DNA of 64,000 nucleotides from Onchocerca volvulus (GCA_000499405.2 HG738137.1:9127609-9191608), one strand, 5' to 3'. Positions 1 to 12,709 are shown, counted from the first letter of the stretch. Notes: generated by a model from the letters alone, not told the origin. A program made the numbers and translations.

Positions 1-158
1 CTTGCCATATTCTATGCAAGTAAAAGTAAGTTCATTAAAACTTAATCGGTCAGAATGTATTTTCTTAAAATATCAAACACGTAAGTTAATTCTCTAAGAA
101 ATTTTAGTATTTAAGCTTTTGATCAGGTTAGAAAGATGAAAACTATGGTGGCTAATGA

Positions 159-1804
159 GATAACCATAAATTTGAGAGTGATGCAAAATTGATCATTATG
201 ATTGACGGTAGTGGCGACGAATATCGAGCATTTGAGGCAATCGATAAAATCAGATGGCAATCATATAGAATGCCAATCTGTGTTGCTAGTCAAGCAAATC
301 TTCGAGATGAATTGTAAGTCATATTTGATAATTTCTTGGCTACGAGAGAAATTTAAAATGAAGGAACATTAGGAAGAAATAACAAATGATGTTGATAGTG
401 GATGTTCGCAGAATGTCGGATAAGAATTTGATTCCAATGTTGCACAAAAATTTCTTTTTTAATGATCCCAAAATCGAATAACTGTTAATCATACATACGC
501 AACGAATAATTTTACTGTTGCTATTTCAGGAAAAATGCATCTGAAGAGGCTTGCATTTTTGATAACAATGTGTATGTGTTTCGTGGTCCTAACATGAAAG
601 TAGCAACTCTTGTTATAAAAACCAAAAATGAAAGAGAATTGAAAAGAACTCTTCAAGACTGGAAGGTTTGATCGATACTCATTGATTTTTCCTTCAGTTT
701 AGTTCGATTTCCATACATAATCGTTAATGTTGTGAAATCATTTTTACGATGTGAAAATTTTTTGATTAACAAATGAACTTTTCAAATTTTCAAACATCAT
801 TTTCTAGCTGATTTCATGTATTACTAATATTTATCAAAAGTATGTTGTTTGGAAAATTTTTAATTACCTAACTTTATTCTTTTTGTACAGAAGACATTGA
901 ATTTCCTCGACAGTCATCAGATCATTGCCTTCCATTTTACGACAATTGATGGTAAAGAGCCGAAGAATAGTGAACAGTTATTCAGGTAGGAGAATTAAAA
1001 TGTTCAATTAAGATTTGATCAATAATAGGGCCAAGAGGAGAGGTAGCTGAGAATTCCATAAATGATTTGTGGAAATGTCACCGTAAAAATCGAGAGGGAA
1101 ATGGGTCTGTTGACACTGTTTTGTTTTGATATAATGAAAGCATATGATTCGCCAGTAGTATTTGTTTCTGCAGTATAACATTCAGTAATAATAAGCGTAT
1201 TAATAAAAATAATCTATTGTGTGCAGTGCTATATCAAATGAATTCGAATTTCTGATCTATTTCAAAAGGCTAATTTATAGCTTTTGCAAAAAAAAAAAAA
1301 AAAGAAAAAAGAATACCAATTTGAAAAAGTAAATTGTAGTTCAGAAATTTTGTTTAAACTTCATTCAAAAATGCGACATTGGTTTGTGGAGATCAAATTA
1401 GTTATATATGTATATATAACACATGATATTTGAATTTTATAAAAAAATGACACAAATTCATCAAATCGTTTTATCCGGCATTCTAACTAACGACTACTCA
1501 ATTTTCTGCAGTTTTGCGTCAATATCATTTTTCTTTTTTTTTTTTTTTTTCTAGTGAAACATTCCCAGACATTCGATTGAATACGTTACTTTTGTTTGGT
1601 GAAAAATCGATAACTGGAGTAAATTATCAAATTCAAAATCTCATTTCGACAAAATCTCGTTTCACTCCTGGTCCCGTATATGTAATTGTTGGATTGCGCA
1701 AATTCGGTTACGAATGTTCGAATGAGAAATATTCTTCCAAAAAAAGTACTGGAAGAATATCTGAATTTATTGGAAGAATGTTCCGAAACAAAAAAGTTCT
1801 TTGA
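159..1804 (+). CDS. 3' end of an uncharacterised multi-exon gene (possible vWA-like fold)
   Basis: Four exons join in one frame: up to 313 (donor GTAAGT), 530-665, 891-985 and 1555-1804 (stop TGA at 1802). Phases match at each junction (2, 0, 2), and acceptors are TTTCAG, TGTACAG and a long T-tract ending CTAG. The 5' limit is uncertain: the frame is open only from 159, after a stop, and another frame is open just before it, so there may be a further intron or a break. I do not recognise the family. The segment with LIIMIDGSG followed by a helix-like stretch, and later TLLLFG and PVYVIVGL beta-strand-like segments, resemble the strand/helix alternation of a von Willebrand A domain with a partial MIDAS. 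That is only an impression. The C-terminus is basic. AATAAA at 1832-1837 is a good polyadenylation signal. Confidence 0.6.
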
Positions 1805-1831
1805 GTCTCAAGCAGGCTCTTTGCATAAATT

Positions 1832-1837
1832 AATAAA
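1832..1837 (+). promoter_or_regulatory. polyadenylation signal AATAAA
   Basis: Canonical hexamer 28 bases after the stop codon at 1802-1804, the expected place for the end of a nematode transcript. Confidence 0.5.
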
Positions 1838-3029
1838 CTCTAATCTTCCATCACTTTGATTAATTCCCGATTAATCACTATATAGTTCTGTCATTCATTT
1901 GAATATCTTTTTCGTCCTAAGTATTTCATTTGAAAGAAATTATAAAATTATTACTATTATTCGCAGTAATTTGATCATTATACTGATTGATTTTCCTCTT
2001 AATAAACAAGAAGAATTCATTGTTTAAAAAAATTTGGAAAAAATTATGGTAGAAATACAACGCACGTTTCAGAAAAAGTTGTAATACTTTTAATTCATAT
2101 TGTATTCAAAAAATAATTTCTAAATATTCTTCCAGTGATTCGGAATATCCTTCCATTGATTCTGAATATTTTTAAAATAATTCGCAATCTTTTCCAAGTT
2201 ATTGCTATTGCTGCTAAAATAAATCAGTATTTGTATGAAAAAAAAAAAAAACAGGCGACACATAGCCTATGCTATCCAACAGTAGTAGTTGGGGGAGAAG
2301 ATAAAAATACCTTTTTTTATAATATAAAACTACCTCTCGTGAGTAAAATATCTTTTCTAACACGAACAAAAACATCTAAGAAGTTATTTTTGATGATCTT
2401 AGGACATATGGCATAATATAATGCTTTTTTGCAAGTTTTTTTTTTTCCATGCTTCCACTTAAGTAGAATAGCAATAGTATTATTAACAACTAAAATAATA
2501 AACGTAAATGCTATTCGTACTATCATAAATTCAACTTTAGTTACTGTCATAATACTTTCATCGATGAGTTTCCTTTTTCAAATCAATTTATTTTCCCAAA
2601 TTTTCTTCAAATATTTTTGAAATATTGCTTTCATCGATGAGTCTTTCTTTTTTTCATGGAAAATTACGATGAAATGATTAGTATTTCGTTGGATGATGAT
2701 TATCGATTATTGTTTCGCTGATGCTTATTTTTGCTATTTTGATGAAACAGATAATCTCTTCAGTCATTTTTGTTTATAACATAAGCGTATACATGTCAAC
2801 AAGTGATTCTATCGTTTTGTCAGTACCATAAAAACGCTTTTACGAAATGTGATAAACATTTGATAAAATAAAAAAAAGGAAAAAATTTGTTAATTGCTGA
2901 AATAAAAGGACATTGATTAGAATGATTTTCTTTCATCGAGTTGCTTTACTTTTTTTGGAACTATCATGTTGGCAATTATCATGTTGCGAAATATCAACCA
3001 GCCAAAACGTTGCAACGGCATGTGACTTG
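1838..3029. other. AT-rich intergenic stretch
   Basis: No gene recognised. The open frames here are T/A-rich low-complexity readings without splice context or recognisable domains. Confidence 0.5.
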
Positions 3030-3370
3030 CAGTAAAAAAGTAAGTGAGCAATGTCGTAAAGCAACAATCTTAACAAGACCTTTCAAAGGTGAGGATGTCT
3101 TTATTCCTCGCATTCCTATGATTCCAACGGATACGCCATTTCAATTTAAGAGATTGCAATTCCCAATTCGATCGGCCTTTGCATTCACCATCAACAAAGT
3201 TCAGAGTCAATCTTTGGAATTTTGCAATTTAGATCTGGAGACCGATTGCTTCACACATGGAAAATTATATGTTGCGTGTTTTAGAGTCATCAAACCAGAC
3301 AAACAAAATAACAAAAAATATTGTACATCCTTCAGATAATTAAAGATTCAAAGAGTGCGAAATTGTATTG
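3030..3370 (+). pseudogene. Helitron (PIF1-type) helicase C-terminal remnant
   Basis: The frame ending at the stop near 3339 carries the closing helicase motifs of Helitron Rep/helicase proteins: an ILTRPFKGEDVFIPRIPMIP segment, then FPIRSAFAFTINKVQSQS (family: AFAMTINKAQGQ) and HGKLYVACFRV (family: HGQLYVALSRV). Several conserved positions are altered: M to F in AFAFTIN, A to V and G to S in KVQSQ, and S to F before the motif VI arginine. After KPD the family reading continues in another frame as TKNIVHP, so there is an indel at about 3300-3310. No N-terminal nuclease, no upstream helicase motifs and no intact ends are visible. It is a dead rolling-circle transposon fragment; the residual similarity suggests a fairly recent copy. 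Element identity is firm, exact ends are not. Confidence 0.8.
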
Positions 3371-3533
3371 ATCAGCAATCAATCATGTTATCTTAGCATT
3401 GTGGCACATAGCAAATATTTAAGGATTTAATCGGTGAAATCCATAAAAGGGGATTAATTTACCGATGAAAATGCGCTATCGAGCAACATACTGGGCAAGA
3501 AAGAGAGAGCTGACAATCAACTAGAGAAAACAA

Positions 3534-3550
3534 AGAGAGAGAGAGAGAGA
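3534..3550. repeat. (GA)n microsatellite
   Basis: Uninterrupted AG dinucleotides, set in a wider purine-rich stretch (3495-3570). Confidence 0.8.
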
Positions 3551-3596
3551 TGGGAGATAGGGGAAGAGTGAGAACATTTTTACTTATACAGATTTA

Positions 3597-3762
3597 TTAG
3601 TATTTATAATTATTATTATTATTTACTATTATCATTTATTATCTATTGTTTATTATTTATCATCTATTATATATTATTATTATTATCATTAAATATTGTT
3701 ATTATTATTACTATTACTATTAATAACTATTATTATTTTTACTATTATTATTATTATTAAGG
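3597..3762. repeat. imperfect (TTA)n microsatellite
   Basis: About 165 bases of ATT/TTA triplets with scattered C and G substitutions, followed at 3763-3825 by a purine-rich block. Confidence 0.75.
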
Positions 3763-3850
3763 AAGAGAAAAAAGAAAGAGAGATGAGAGGAAGAAGGAGA
3801 ATAAGAGAAGAAAGGAAGGTGGAGTCAATAAACTCCTTCTTTTATTTTTA

Positions 3851-3985
3851 GTTGTCACGCACGTGACACGTGAAAAAAAGTATTTATATAAAAATAATAT
3901 CCAACTGAGATACAAAATTGTGTCAAAATTCGAAAAGAATCGGTGGCGAACTTCTGGAGATCCGTTCGGAGTAGCAGGTAGCATT
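3851..3985. promoter_or_regulatory. E-box pair plus TATA-like block, promoter or solo-LTR-like
   Basis: Two CACGTG boxes (3860-3865, 3867-3872) with an overlapping GTCACG/CGTGAC dyad are followed by a TTTATATAAAA element near 3884 and a G+C-richer block (3930-3980) containing TGGCGAACTTCTGG. The order E-box, TATA, then a TGG-starting segment resembles a retroelement LTR with a primer-binding site, or simply a promoter. No partner LTR or coding region was seen. Confidence 0.25.
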
Positions 3986-4227
3986 TACATTTTTATTTTA
4001 TAAAAATGAAGATTTCATTTTTATAAAATATTGAAATGCTAAATTTTATTAACATGTTAGGAAATAGAAGGAATTCACCCTTGACAATAAGATATTCGAT
4101 TGAAGAGTTTACAAATAATAGGAAAAGATTGGAAATTGTACATTTTAATGAGTTGAATTCTAAACTTTAAAAAATTGAAGCTTTATCAATTTTTTTTTGT
4201 TTTGCACTTGAATAACTTGAAAAAGTA

Positions 4228-4488
4228 TCATAAATGGCAATATGCTATGATATTTTTGTTAAAAGCGGCATTTGAGTGATATTTGATAACTGATAAGATT
4301 TCTGAAAAATTGTTATTTATCATATTCTGTGATGGCATCCATTTCAGAGTGCTTTTTTGTTTTGTCGAGATTATCATCTGATCATTGTGTTGTTCAAAAC
4401 ATTCTGCTAGTAAGAAAGATTCAAGTTCGAAAATAATTTTTAACATTGTAAGCATCGATTCAGTAATAAAATTTGAGCATGAGCTCGT
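4228..4488 (-). CDS. possible terminal exon of an unknown minus-strand gene
   Basis: On the minus strand a GTTTCAG acceptor sits directly before an 86-codon open frame ending in TGA at 4228-4230. Composition is more protein-like than the surrounding low-complexity frames: charged and polar residues, three Cys, and STLKWMPSQNM in the middle. I recognise no domain and found no convincing upstream exon at higher coordinates, so it may be a lone gene fragment or chance. Confidence 0.25.
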   Translation of the reverse strand, partial: TSSCSNFITESMLTMLKIIFELESFLLAECFEQHNDQMIISTKQKSTLKWMPSQNMINNNFSEILSVIKYHSNAAFNKNIIAYCHL

Positions 4489-4499
4489 CTGAAACATTT

Positions 4500-7400
4500 A
4501 TTTGATTTATTCAAAGATTCTTATTTTGATTGTTGATTCCTTGCAAGACAATTCTTCGCGTTTATTTGTTACTTTTTACTTCGCCTCTCCTTAAATTGTT
4601 ATTTATTTCAAGAATTTCGAATTCCCGCAATATTTTGAATCAAAATTAGCAATTTTGATGAAAACGATAGATAATAATTTGACACATTTATACATTGCTG
4701 TATCTCTGTATTCTAATGTGGTGATAAAAAATGATCAGCGTTTTCACTATTTCATCATTTCAAGAATAAAGATAATGATCACCAATTGGAGTTGAGCAAT
4801 TACTGTTATTTAATTTTATAGCTAATTAATTAAAGTAGGTGATTAATATTCAAATAGCATAATTCTCCGCATTGAACATTGCTATGGTACTCAAATACTT
4901 ACAAAAACTCAGCCGATTATTTCAATTTACGAATTATTATCATTACACTGATAATGTCAGCATAACAATGATGACGAAATGAGTGAAATGTGAAAATTCA
5001 ATTACTCATTAATATTTTAATTATATTGAAATTTGCGACATCACAAAAATTTATTTTACTAAAAAAGGACAACAAGTATGCGTGCAAATATTTTAAGACA
5101 TTCAAAATTTTAAGATACTTTTAAGAATTTATGTGCGATTAAAAGCAAATATAACTCTTAAACATCCCTTGACTAGTTTTTGGAAGATTTTTGATCAAAT
5201 TGTTAGCACAAATTGGCTAAGCAAATCTCATGGGTACAATTTAATGCTTACTCAAAAATTTTCCAACTTTTTGCCCGATTTGCCTTTATCACTCTGTTTT
5301 TCCACTTCCTTTTTCAACAAACTTTTATGTCACACAATGTTTTTTAAATTTATCGATGCCATATATTGTAAACTTAAAGTTGCTCGTTTCTTTCCTTTTT
5401 TTTTTTTTATCACAATAAATAAAAATTTTAACTTTATTTAAATATGTATTGATTTTTTCATTTTTTTTAATTGTTAGTAGATAATAAAATAAGTTCCGTG
5501 CTATGCAATTGCATTTTTGATTTTATTTTTTTGAGGATGCAAATATGGGTATTTTAATGTTTTTTTGCTTTTTTTATTTTTTTATTCATTTATTTTTTTT
5601 GCATTGTTTACATCTAATATAAGCATTTCGTAATCACAATAGAAAAATGCATAATATTGGAATTTTTTTTTCATATTTTTTAGTAACTTTTCTGTTTTTG
5701 TTTTTCTTTTCTGAATACCAACAAAATAAAACTAAAAAAAAAAATAAAAAAAAGAGCATAATTAGCTAATATTAGATTAACGACGATCAATAACTGTACT
5801 TGAAAAAATTTTAAAGAATTTAATTGACTGAAATTATTGATTGTTTTTTAAGTTATTTCACATTATTTCAACCTTGATCTTAATTATGAATTCTCTTTCT
5901 TTTTAAATTACATAGCATTAGAATTGCGCGAATTAAAATTGAAAATAATTTATTCTTGAATGATGAAGTATTTCTATATAATAACTTTTTTGTTACTTAG
6001 TTGATAGAAAATTAGAAATAATTCGGCTATGATTGATAATATCGAAAAATAAAAAAATTTTCTCATTTCAATATAATTATGGCTAGGTTGCTTCAGTAAA
6101 ATTTCAATTAACTTTGTATAGTTTAGTTTGATTTTATCAAAGTGCTATTAATACAACTAATATTAATAAATTTAACGGAAAATTTCAATTTATAAAATGA
6201 AAATTTACTAGAGCAATTCCTAAAAAATCATTAAAAAAAGTGGCATTGCATAATTCAAAACAGAAATAAGAAATTTGCTAAAAGAATTTTTTCTTTTCGA
6301 TGGACAAAACTCCTCAATCATTTCGATAATAATCTGGTGTAATTAAAAAAAGCATTGATTAAATTACTAACTCTTTCCACTGATAAAATTTTATAATTAT
6401 GAATTGCCCAGTATCCAACTTTATATGCATATTAGCGCAGTATATTAATTATTAAAAGTGAAAATTAATTCAAATTCCGAAAGGTTCAGTATTGACGTAA
6501 ATAATGGATAACTTATTTATATATATATATATAAATTAAGAGCAAAAATTTGAATTTTCCGTTCTCAATCGATGTATGACAATATATTCTCGCGAAATTT
6601 TTTATTGAAACAAAAAAAATTTTTTTTTTCTTTTCGATAATAAGATAAGATTAAAAAAATTCATTTTATCTTCATATTTATAAATGATCCAAATTTTTGG
6701 CTAATTTATATCTTAAATTTGAAAACAGAAATTTTAAAATATGCGATTAAAATGTGATTCATTTTTTCATTCATAAAAAAGAAAAAATTTAATTTTTTCC
6801 TCATTCCAAATTGCTAATTTCTTTATCAATAAAGCTTTTAAATTGGAAATTGTCCAATTTTCATTTTTCATTTCTCTATTTTGTATTATTTTCAATTTGA
6901 AAAAGTGTGTGTAATAATCAGAAAAAGTATAACATAATGAAAGTTGTTGCAATTTATCAAATAACATAAGCTTATACATATTTGTAAGCATGAAAATTTA
7001 ATCAAGAATTTCCAATTTAATCAAAATTTTAATTAAAAATAAAAAAATGTTCTTATTTGATGTTTTTCTCGTCAAAATTATAAATATCATCCCCATGCTA
7101 AATACTTGCAAAATTCGTTCTTCAATTGCTTTTCATATTTCTTTTTATTCTTCTTTTGTTTTTAAAACTATTTTCCTGTTCAATTACAAATTTTTCAATA
7201 TAGATTTCGAGATTTAAAGTTTATTAATTATTTCTAAAACCACAAATTTAAATAATTGCTTTAATTATCTGGCTTCATTAATATATATTTTGAGTTTATT
7301 TATCATTTTTAAAATTACAAGTTTAAATAATTGCTTTAATTAGGCCGCCATATTAAGCTATCATCAATAATATTAATCATACTAAACAAATGTCAAGAAT

Positions 7401-10400
7401 TGCTGAATGAAACTTATCGTATAATGTAAATTAAAAAATAAGAATAAAAATAATTTTTTAAATGAAAATTGAAATTTAAAAAAGAAATTGGCTTATCGAC
7501 CGTAAAAGTTTTTTTTTCAACACTGATAAATGATGTTGATATTATTTCAGTTATAAATTATTGATAAATTTTAATTAATAATTCATTTGGGAAAAATATT
7601 TTTATTATAATTCTGATACCTTGATAGAATATCTGATAATATAGAGATGAATCTTTTTTTTTTTGGCTAAAACTTATCATTTCTTTCTTTTTTCCAAGAT
7701 TGTTACAATTAAGTTTTGTAGAAAAAAATAAAAAAAAAAAGAATAATGTTTGTCAAAAGATAAGAAATTTATCAGAATGTAATAAAAGAAAAAGATCGGT
7801 CAACAAAAGAAAATTTTTTTGTGAAAAGTAAAAGTACTTTTTTTTTTTAAGTTTAAAGTAGAAAGCATTAATTACAGATAGAAATTTATGTAAAAAAACT
7901 ATTCAGCATTTAGCTCTAACTTTATTTAAATCTATAATATTAAAAAGATTCTAGATTTGAGCTGAATTTTCTGAAAAATCATTACTCAATTCAAATGAAA
8001 ATCATTTTAAGCTAATTTTTAAAACTAATTTCATGCAGAAAAAATGCTGCAAATTTGACAAAAGCTTATATGAAATGTTAAAAAAAAATTTTCAAGATTT
8101 AAAAATAAAACAAATCGATAGATGCGATAAATGCGAAAGTAGTAATTGAATTGAAATTTCTGATAAAAATGATAAATGAATCATTCTTGCAATCTACCAA
8201 ACTATCCGGCATGAATTTTGGTTTATGATTTATTATTTTAATATAAAATTTCCTATTTAATATTTCAATTTAAAATTTCGAATTATCATGTATATATATT
8301 TCTATATATTATTATGGAAATGAAAAATTTGTTTCGTTTTCTCATTTTACTTTTTTGATCTAAAACTCTGTTACTTTCATGCTTGGAATCTTTCCAATTT
8401 CTTTTTTCTTTTTTTTTTCTTTTTTTTTTTTATGATATTACTGTCACCTTTATGTCTGTTGAAATCAATTATTGATGAAATCATCAAGTTGGAAAAAAAT
8501 TTAGAAATTGACAATTTATTGACCATTGAAATCGCCTTTCTTTACTTTTTTTTTTCAATATTTACCAATATTTTGATTATATTCATTTGTTGCACAAAAT
8601 TATGCCATCTATTTGATCAATAAAACGGAAAAAAATTTATTTGTTGAAAAATTCTTCTATCCTTTCAGTTCTTGTTTATTTTCTATATTTACTTGTTTAC
8701 TTATTTACTTATTACTTTTATCAATTATTCTAGTTCATATTGTTTCTCATATTCGCCATCTTTTTGTTTTTTTTTTCCAATATTTACTTAATTTTACTTA
8801 TTTTTTTGCTTTTTCTTATGGATTATTTTTAATTCATACTTTTTCTTTTAAAATTATCATCAATTCATCTAACTGAGCATACTTGATCATTTTAGAAAAC
8901 TATTACAATTTCTAAGTTTTGTTTCAATTTTGCTTCTTTTTTGTTGTTTTCGAGAAAAATACTGTAAAAAACAAATTGCAAAATTATATCAATGTTTACG
9001 GCAACAATAAAATGTCAATAATCTTATCATAATCAGCTTAATCAATTTTCTCGTTACAATTTGACCCAAACTAATTTGGCATCATTGTAAAGTACAAAAA
9101 TTGGTGCGCGCTGACCTTTCGTTAATATTGTAAACTTTTTTATTTTACAAATCAACTTTCTAAAATATCGATTTTTTTGTATTCGTTGATTTGTCATTAT
9201 TTAACAAAGCATTTGACAGAAATTTCTTCAAATAATATTTCAATAAATTTTCTTCAATTAATAAAATTTCTAATTTAACAAAGAAAAACTAATTATTTAA
9301 TTAATTAAGTTTGCATTTATTTAATCTCATATATTTATCAACAATCAGAGAAACAATCATCATTTCCTGATGATAATTTGATGGAAAGGCATTTATGAAT
9401 TTTTCATTTCTAATTAATTAAGAACTGTTGTTATTGAATATAATAATAATTATTATTATTGGAATAGTTATACAGGAAAAATTGCTCAAAGATTAATTTA
9501 TGGTCACAAATTAAATTTTAAAGAAGTGTATTTGAATAAATATATAAAATTTCAGATGAGACTTAAGTCTATTTAAAATTATGAAAATTTTTGACACAAT
9601 TTTAGCATCTTTGAATTTCAATCATTTTCGAAATTTTTATCAAATTTGATGTCATTTTGAGTTAATATCAATTTAATCATTTTTAAATGTTGTAAAATTT
9701 GACTAGGCTTCAAATATACATAAAAGTCTAGTTTCGAAGCATTTTTCAACACATTCATTTCTCAATGTTATGGATGACTTAATTTTAACTATACATCATC
9801 AAAGACCAAATTTCATTCATTAATTCTTTTCAATTCCTATTTGAGTAGATTCATTCTCGTTCAATATTAGTTTATTTTATTTTTCCATTTCATAAATCCA
9901 TTTTTATCAAACTACTTTAACTCTTTCAGACTCCTTACAAATAAAATAGATTTTTTGTAGTAGTTGGGCTCAATGAAGCAAATTTTAATACAGAACAAAG
10001 ATTAGTTTGAAGGAAAAAAAAAAGAAAAAAAAGAAATTATTTCAATCAGTTTTCATATTCTGTGCAGGAAATAGCATATTAAAGGATACCATATATTTTA
10101 GATGGAATTTTTTCTTTTTTTCATTACTAACAAAAAGTTTTTCAAATATTCGCAAAAAAATTTATCAAACCAAATTAAAAGATCTCATTTCTTCTTTTTC
10201 GACAAAAAAAAATAGAATATATGAGGAGTTTTATCATTTTTCCATTATTTCTTTTATTTCTACACTTTTACTTTTGTTTCTTTTTTTTTTTTGTCTCAAA
10301 ATCAAAGTTTAATTTCAGAGAATCTTTGATAGAAAAAAAAAAAAAAAAAAAAAAGAGAAGTAGCATTGTGAGTGATATGTGCGAAATAATATGTAATTTG

Positions 10401-11270
10401 TATAACAATACTTCAGAAATTCTGATCGTTTAACTAGTTTTATAAATTGTAATATTTTTGAATCATTAAATTAGCATTTTTTTGTAGTATAAAATTTAGA
10501 TAGAAATTATTTAACAGTATTTTCCCATCAACAAATATTTGATTCCCAGATCCTTCAGACGTGACAATATGAAGTAAATCATGTAAAACTTATTATGCAA
10601 AATACACCATTCAGTCGTTTTAAATTTTTTTAATTCGCAAATTATCAAGCATAAATTTCAAACTGCTCTCTTCATTGCAAGAATGCTTTATTCATAATTT
10701 GGGAAAACTTTTTCCCTCCGATTTCTTTCCAAAAAAAAAAAAAAAAAAACCAAAAATAAAATGTTTCTTGAATTGATCAAATTTCATTTATTCCAAATTA
10801 TTTCGTTGTTTTCAATATTAAATCACCGGAAAAATACACAATTATATTACAGCAAAATAAGTTTGCGCTCAATAAGTTGTGAAATAAATTAATCATCTCT
10901 ATAAATCTCACGTATATTTTTACAAATTTACGTATTCTTGTAAAGTGATTTTTACGTATATTCTCAATTTAGACCATCTTATTATTTGATTATTATATGT
11001 TGGTATAACTGATAAGTAAGCTGTAATTTGATAATTTAATTCGTGCATAAATTGATAACTTCGCATATTCTTTATAAGTTCCTTAAAATTAAATACTTAA
11101 ATAAGATATACGATAATGCTGGAATCTTTTCATCCAATTTTGTATAATTAATAGGAATTAAATTTTTTTGTACAAAATCAAAGAAGTTAAATGAGTTAAT
11201 TAAATTATTCTCTTTAATTGCCAAAATATCAAGAGAAGAATTTAATTATTTGCACAAATAGGTTGAAGGA
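4500..11270. other. long AT-rich non-coding stretch
   Basis: Nothing with credible coding signature: open frames are runs of Phe, Leu, Ile, Lys and Asn from T- or A-tracts. A short (AT)n run lies near 6518-6533 and many homopolymer A/T tracts occur throughout. It lies upstream of the MADD-4-like gene and could hold its distal regulatory DNA or 5' exon. Confidence 0.5.
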
Positions 11271-11280
11271 GCAATCAAAC

Positions 11281-11310
11281 ATTGTCACCATCGTATAAGA
11301 TGGTGACAAT
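11281..11310. repeat. perfect 12-bp inverted repeat (hairpin)
   Basis: ATTGTCACCATC, six-base loop GTATAA, then GATGGTGACAAT. The stem is perfect and G+C-richer than its surroundings. Confidence 0.8.
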
Positions 11311-11459
11311 TATCACATCGACAAACTTTAAAGATGAAATGAATTTTGATCTGTTTAATGGACTTATTCAGCCAAATGCATTAAATTGCACTTAAAAATA
11401 GAAATGCAATAAAAAGCAATCATCTATTAAAATTGTTCGAATTTAAAATAAATATATAA

Positions 11460-11552
11460 ATGGCATCACTTTTATCATTTTTATCATTTTTATCACTTAA
11501 CAGCATTTCTATCATAAACATTACAATAATTCATTTTTCTTTAACAATTGCT
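11460..11552 (+). CDS. weak candidate 5' exon of the long MADD-4-like isoform
   Basis: ATG in good context opens a hydrophobic leader (MASLLSFLSFLSL...) that reaches a GTATAC donor at phase 0, the phase exon 1 of the downstream gene needs. The donor is weak and the leader comes from a TCATTTTTA-type repeat, so this may be chance. It is listed only because a secretory leader for the long isoform is required somewhere upstream of 16247. Confidence 0.15.
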
Positions 11553-12221
11553 GTATACAGTATTGGTTATTATTGCATAAAATTTTTGCAAATTTTCCTT
11601 CTAACACTTTTTAGTATATTTTTCCCTTTTGAAATTTTCATTGTTCTTATCTTAAAATTTTTAAATCAATTTTATAATTTAGTGAAAAGATTGAATTTAG
11701 AAACTAATTAATAAAAGAAAAGATCGAAGTCTTGTTTTTCATCATTTCATTAAAAAATTGGATTTAAATTGGCTGCTAAGGCGGAATTGTGGTATCAAAA
11801 GTTCAAGAAGGACCTTAAATTCAAAAATCAACTGATTAAAGAAAAGATTGTATTAATTTTTTGTAAATTTTTTCATTTGATAAGTTTTACATTTTCTAAA
11901 TTTTCATTCGTTTTTTTTTTTTTGATTTCATTTCTTTCTGAGTATTTCTATTAAATTGATTATTAATTAATTTAAATAAGGTAGGATATGCATAAAATGC
12001 GATTTCTACCAATTTTTAGTTTGTCTTGAATTTGATCGTTGAATATTTCTGCATAATATAATAAATCAATTTATACCGTTGTCAGTCATTTCAAATTTTT
12101 TCATTAAATTTTTCATTGAATCACGGTAATGACTATTTATAAATGATTATTATCATTAGTAACATTCATTAATCACAATAATTTTCCATCATTTTTATTC
12201 AATTTTTTCAAAGCATTGTAA

Positions 12222-12290
12222 TTTTAGTCACGTTTTAGTCACGTTCAATCCCACTTAATCACGTTTTAGTCACATTTTAATCACGTTTTT
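12222..12290. repeat. 11-bp minisatellite, unit TTTTAGTCACG
   Basis: About six head-to-tail copies with small changes (TTTTAGTCACG, TTAATCACG, TTTTAATCACG), placing several TCACG half-sites at roughly one-turn spacing. Confidence 0.7.
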
Positions 12291-12709
12291 TACGCACTGC
12301 TAAACACGATGAGAAAATAAGTTTTATCACCTTTAAACATTTCTATAGGATAACCTATGAACAAAAAATGTGCTATTTTTAAAATCAGTAAATTTTTTTA
12401 TCTGAAATTTGTAATAGTTGTTCATGAAAAAAGTTCCGGAAAGCTCTCAAATTGATACATTTAAACGAATTTAATTTCAAAAATTTTCACATTCATCTAA
12501 TTTTAGCTTTAAAATTTCATCGCTTTCATAAATAATAACTTCTTCATTTTTCTTCTTTTTCTCCTTTTTTTTTCGCAATTTTTTCCTTCTATCAATTTGC
12601 TTGCATCAAATAATTTGCTTCAGAAGGCAATAATTTTCTGAAAAATTTAGTACTAAAAATTATATTTTCGAAATATGCAGTTAAATTTTTCTGAATTTCT
12701 AATTTTCCT

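Noticed and set aside
2135..2416. 93-codon + strand frame
   Set aside because: Ile/Leu/Lys-rich reading of AT sequence; no domain and no splice signals.
5133..5441. 102-codon + strand frame
   Set aside because: No ATG-supported start, no splice context, Phe-rich low-complexity end and no recognisable domain.
11769..11855. Reading AKAELWYQKFKKDL as a mariner-type transposase piece
   Set aside because: WYQKFKK resembles the WF.+FK.GD part of mariner transposases, but the match is too short, the following residues diverge and no inverted repeats were seen.
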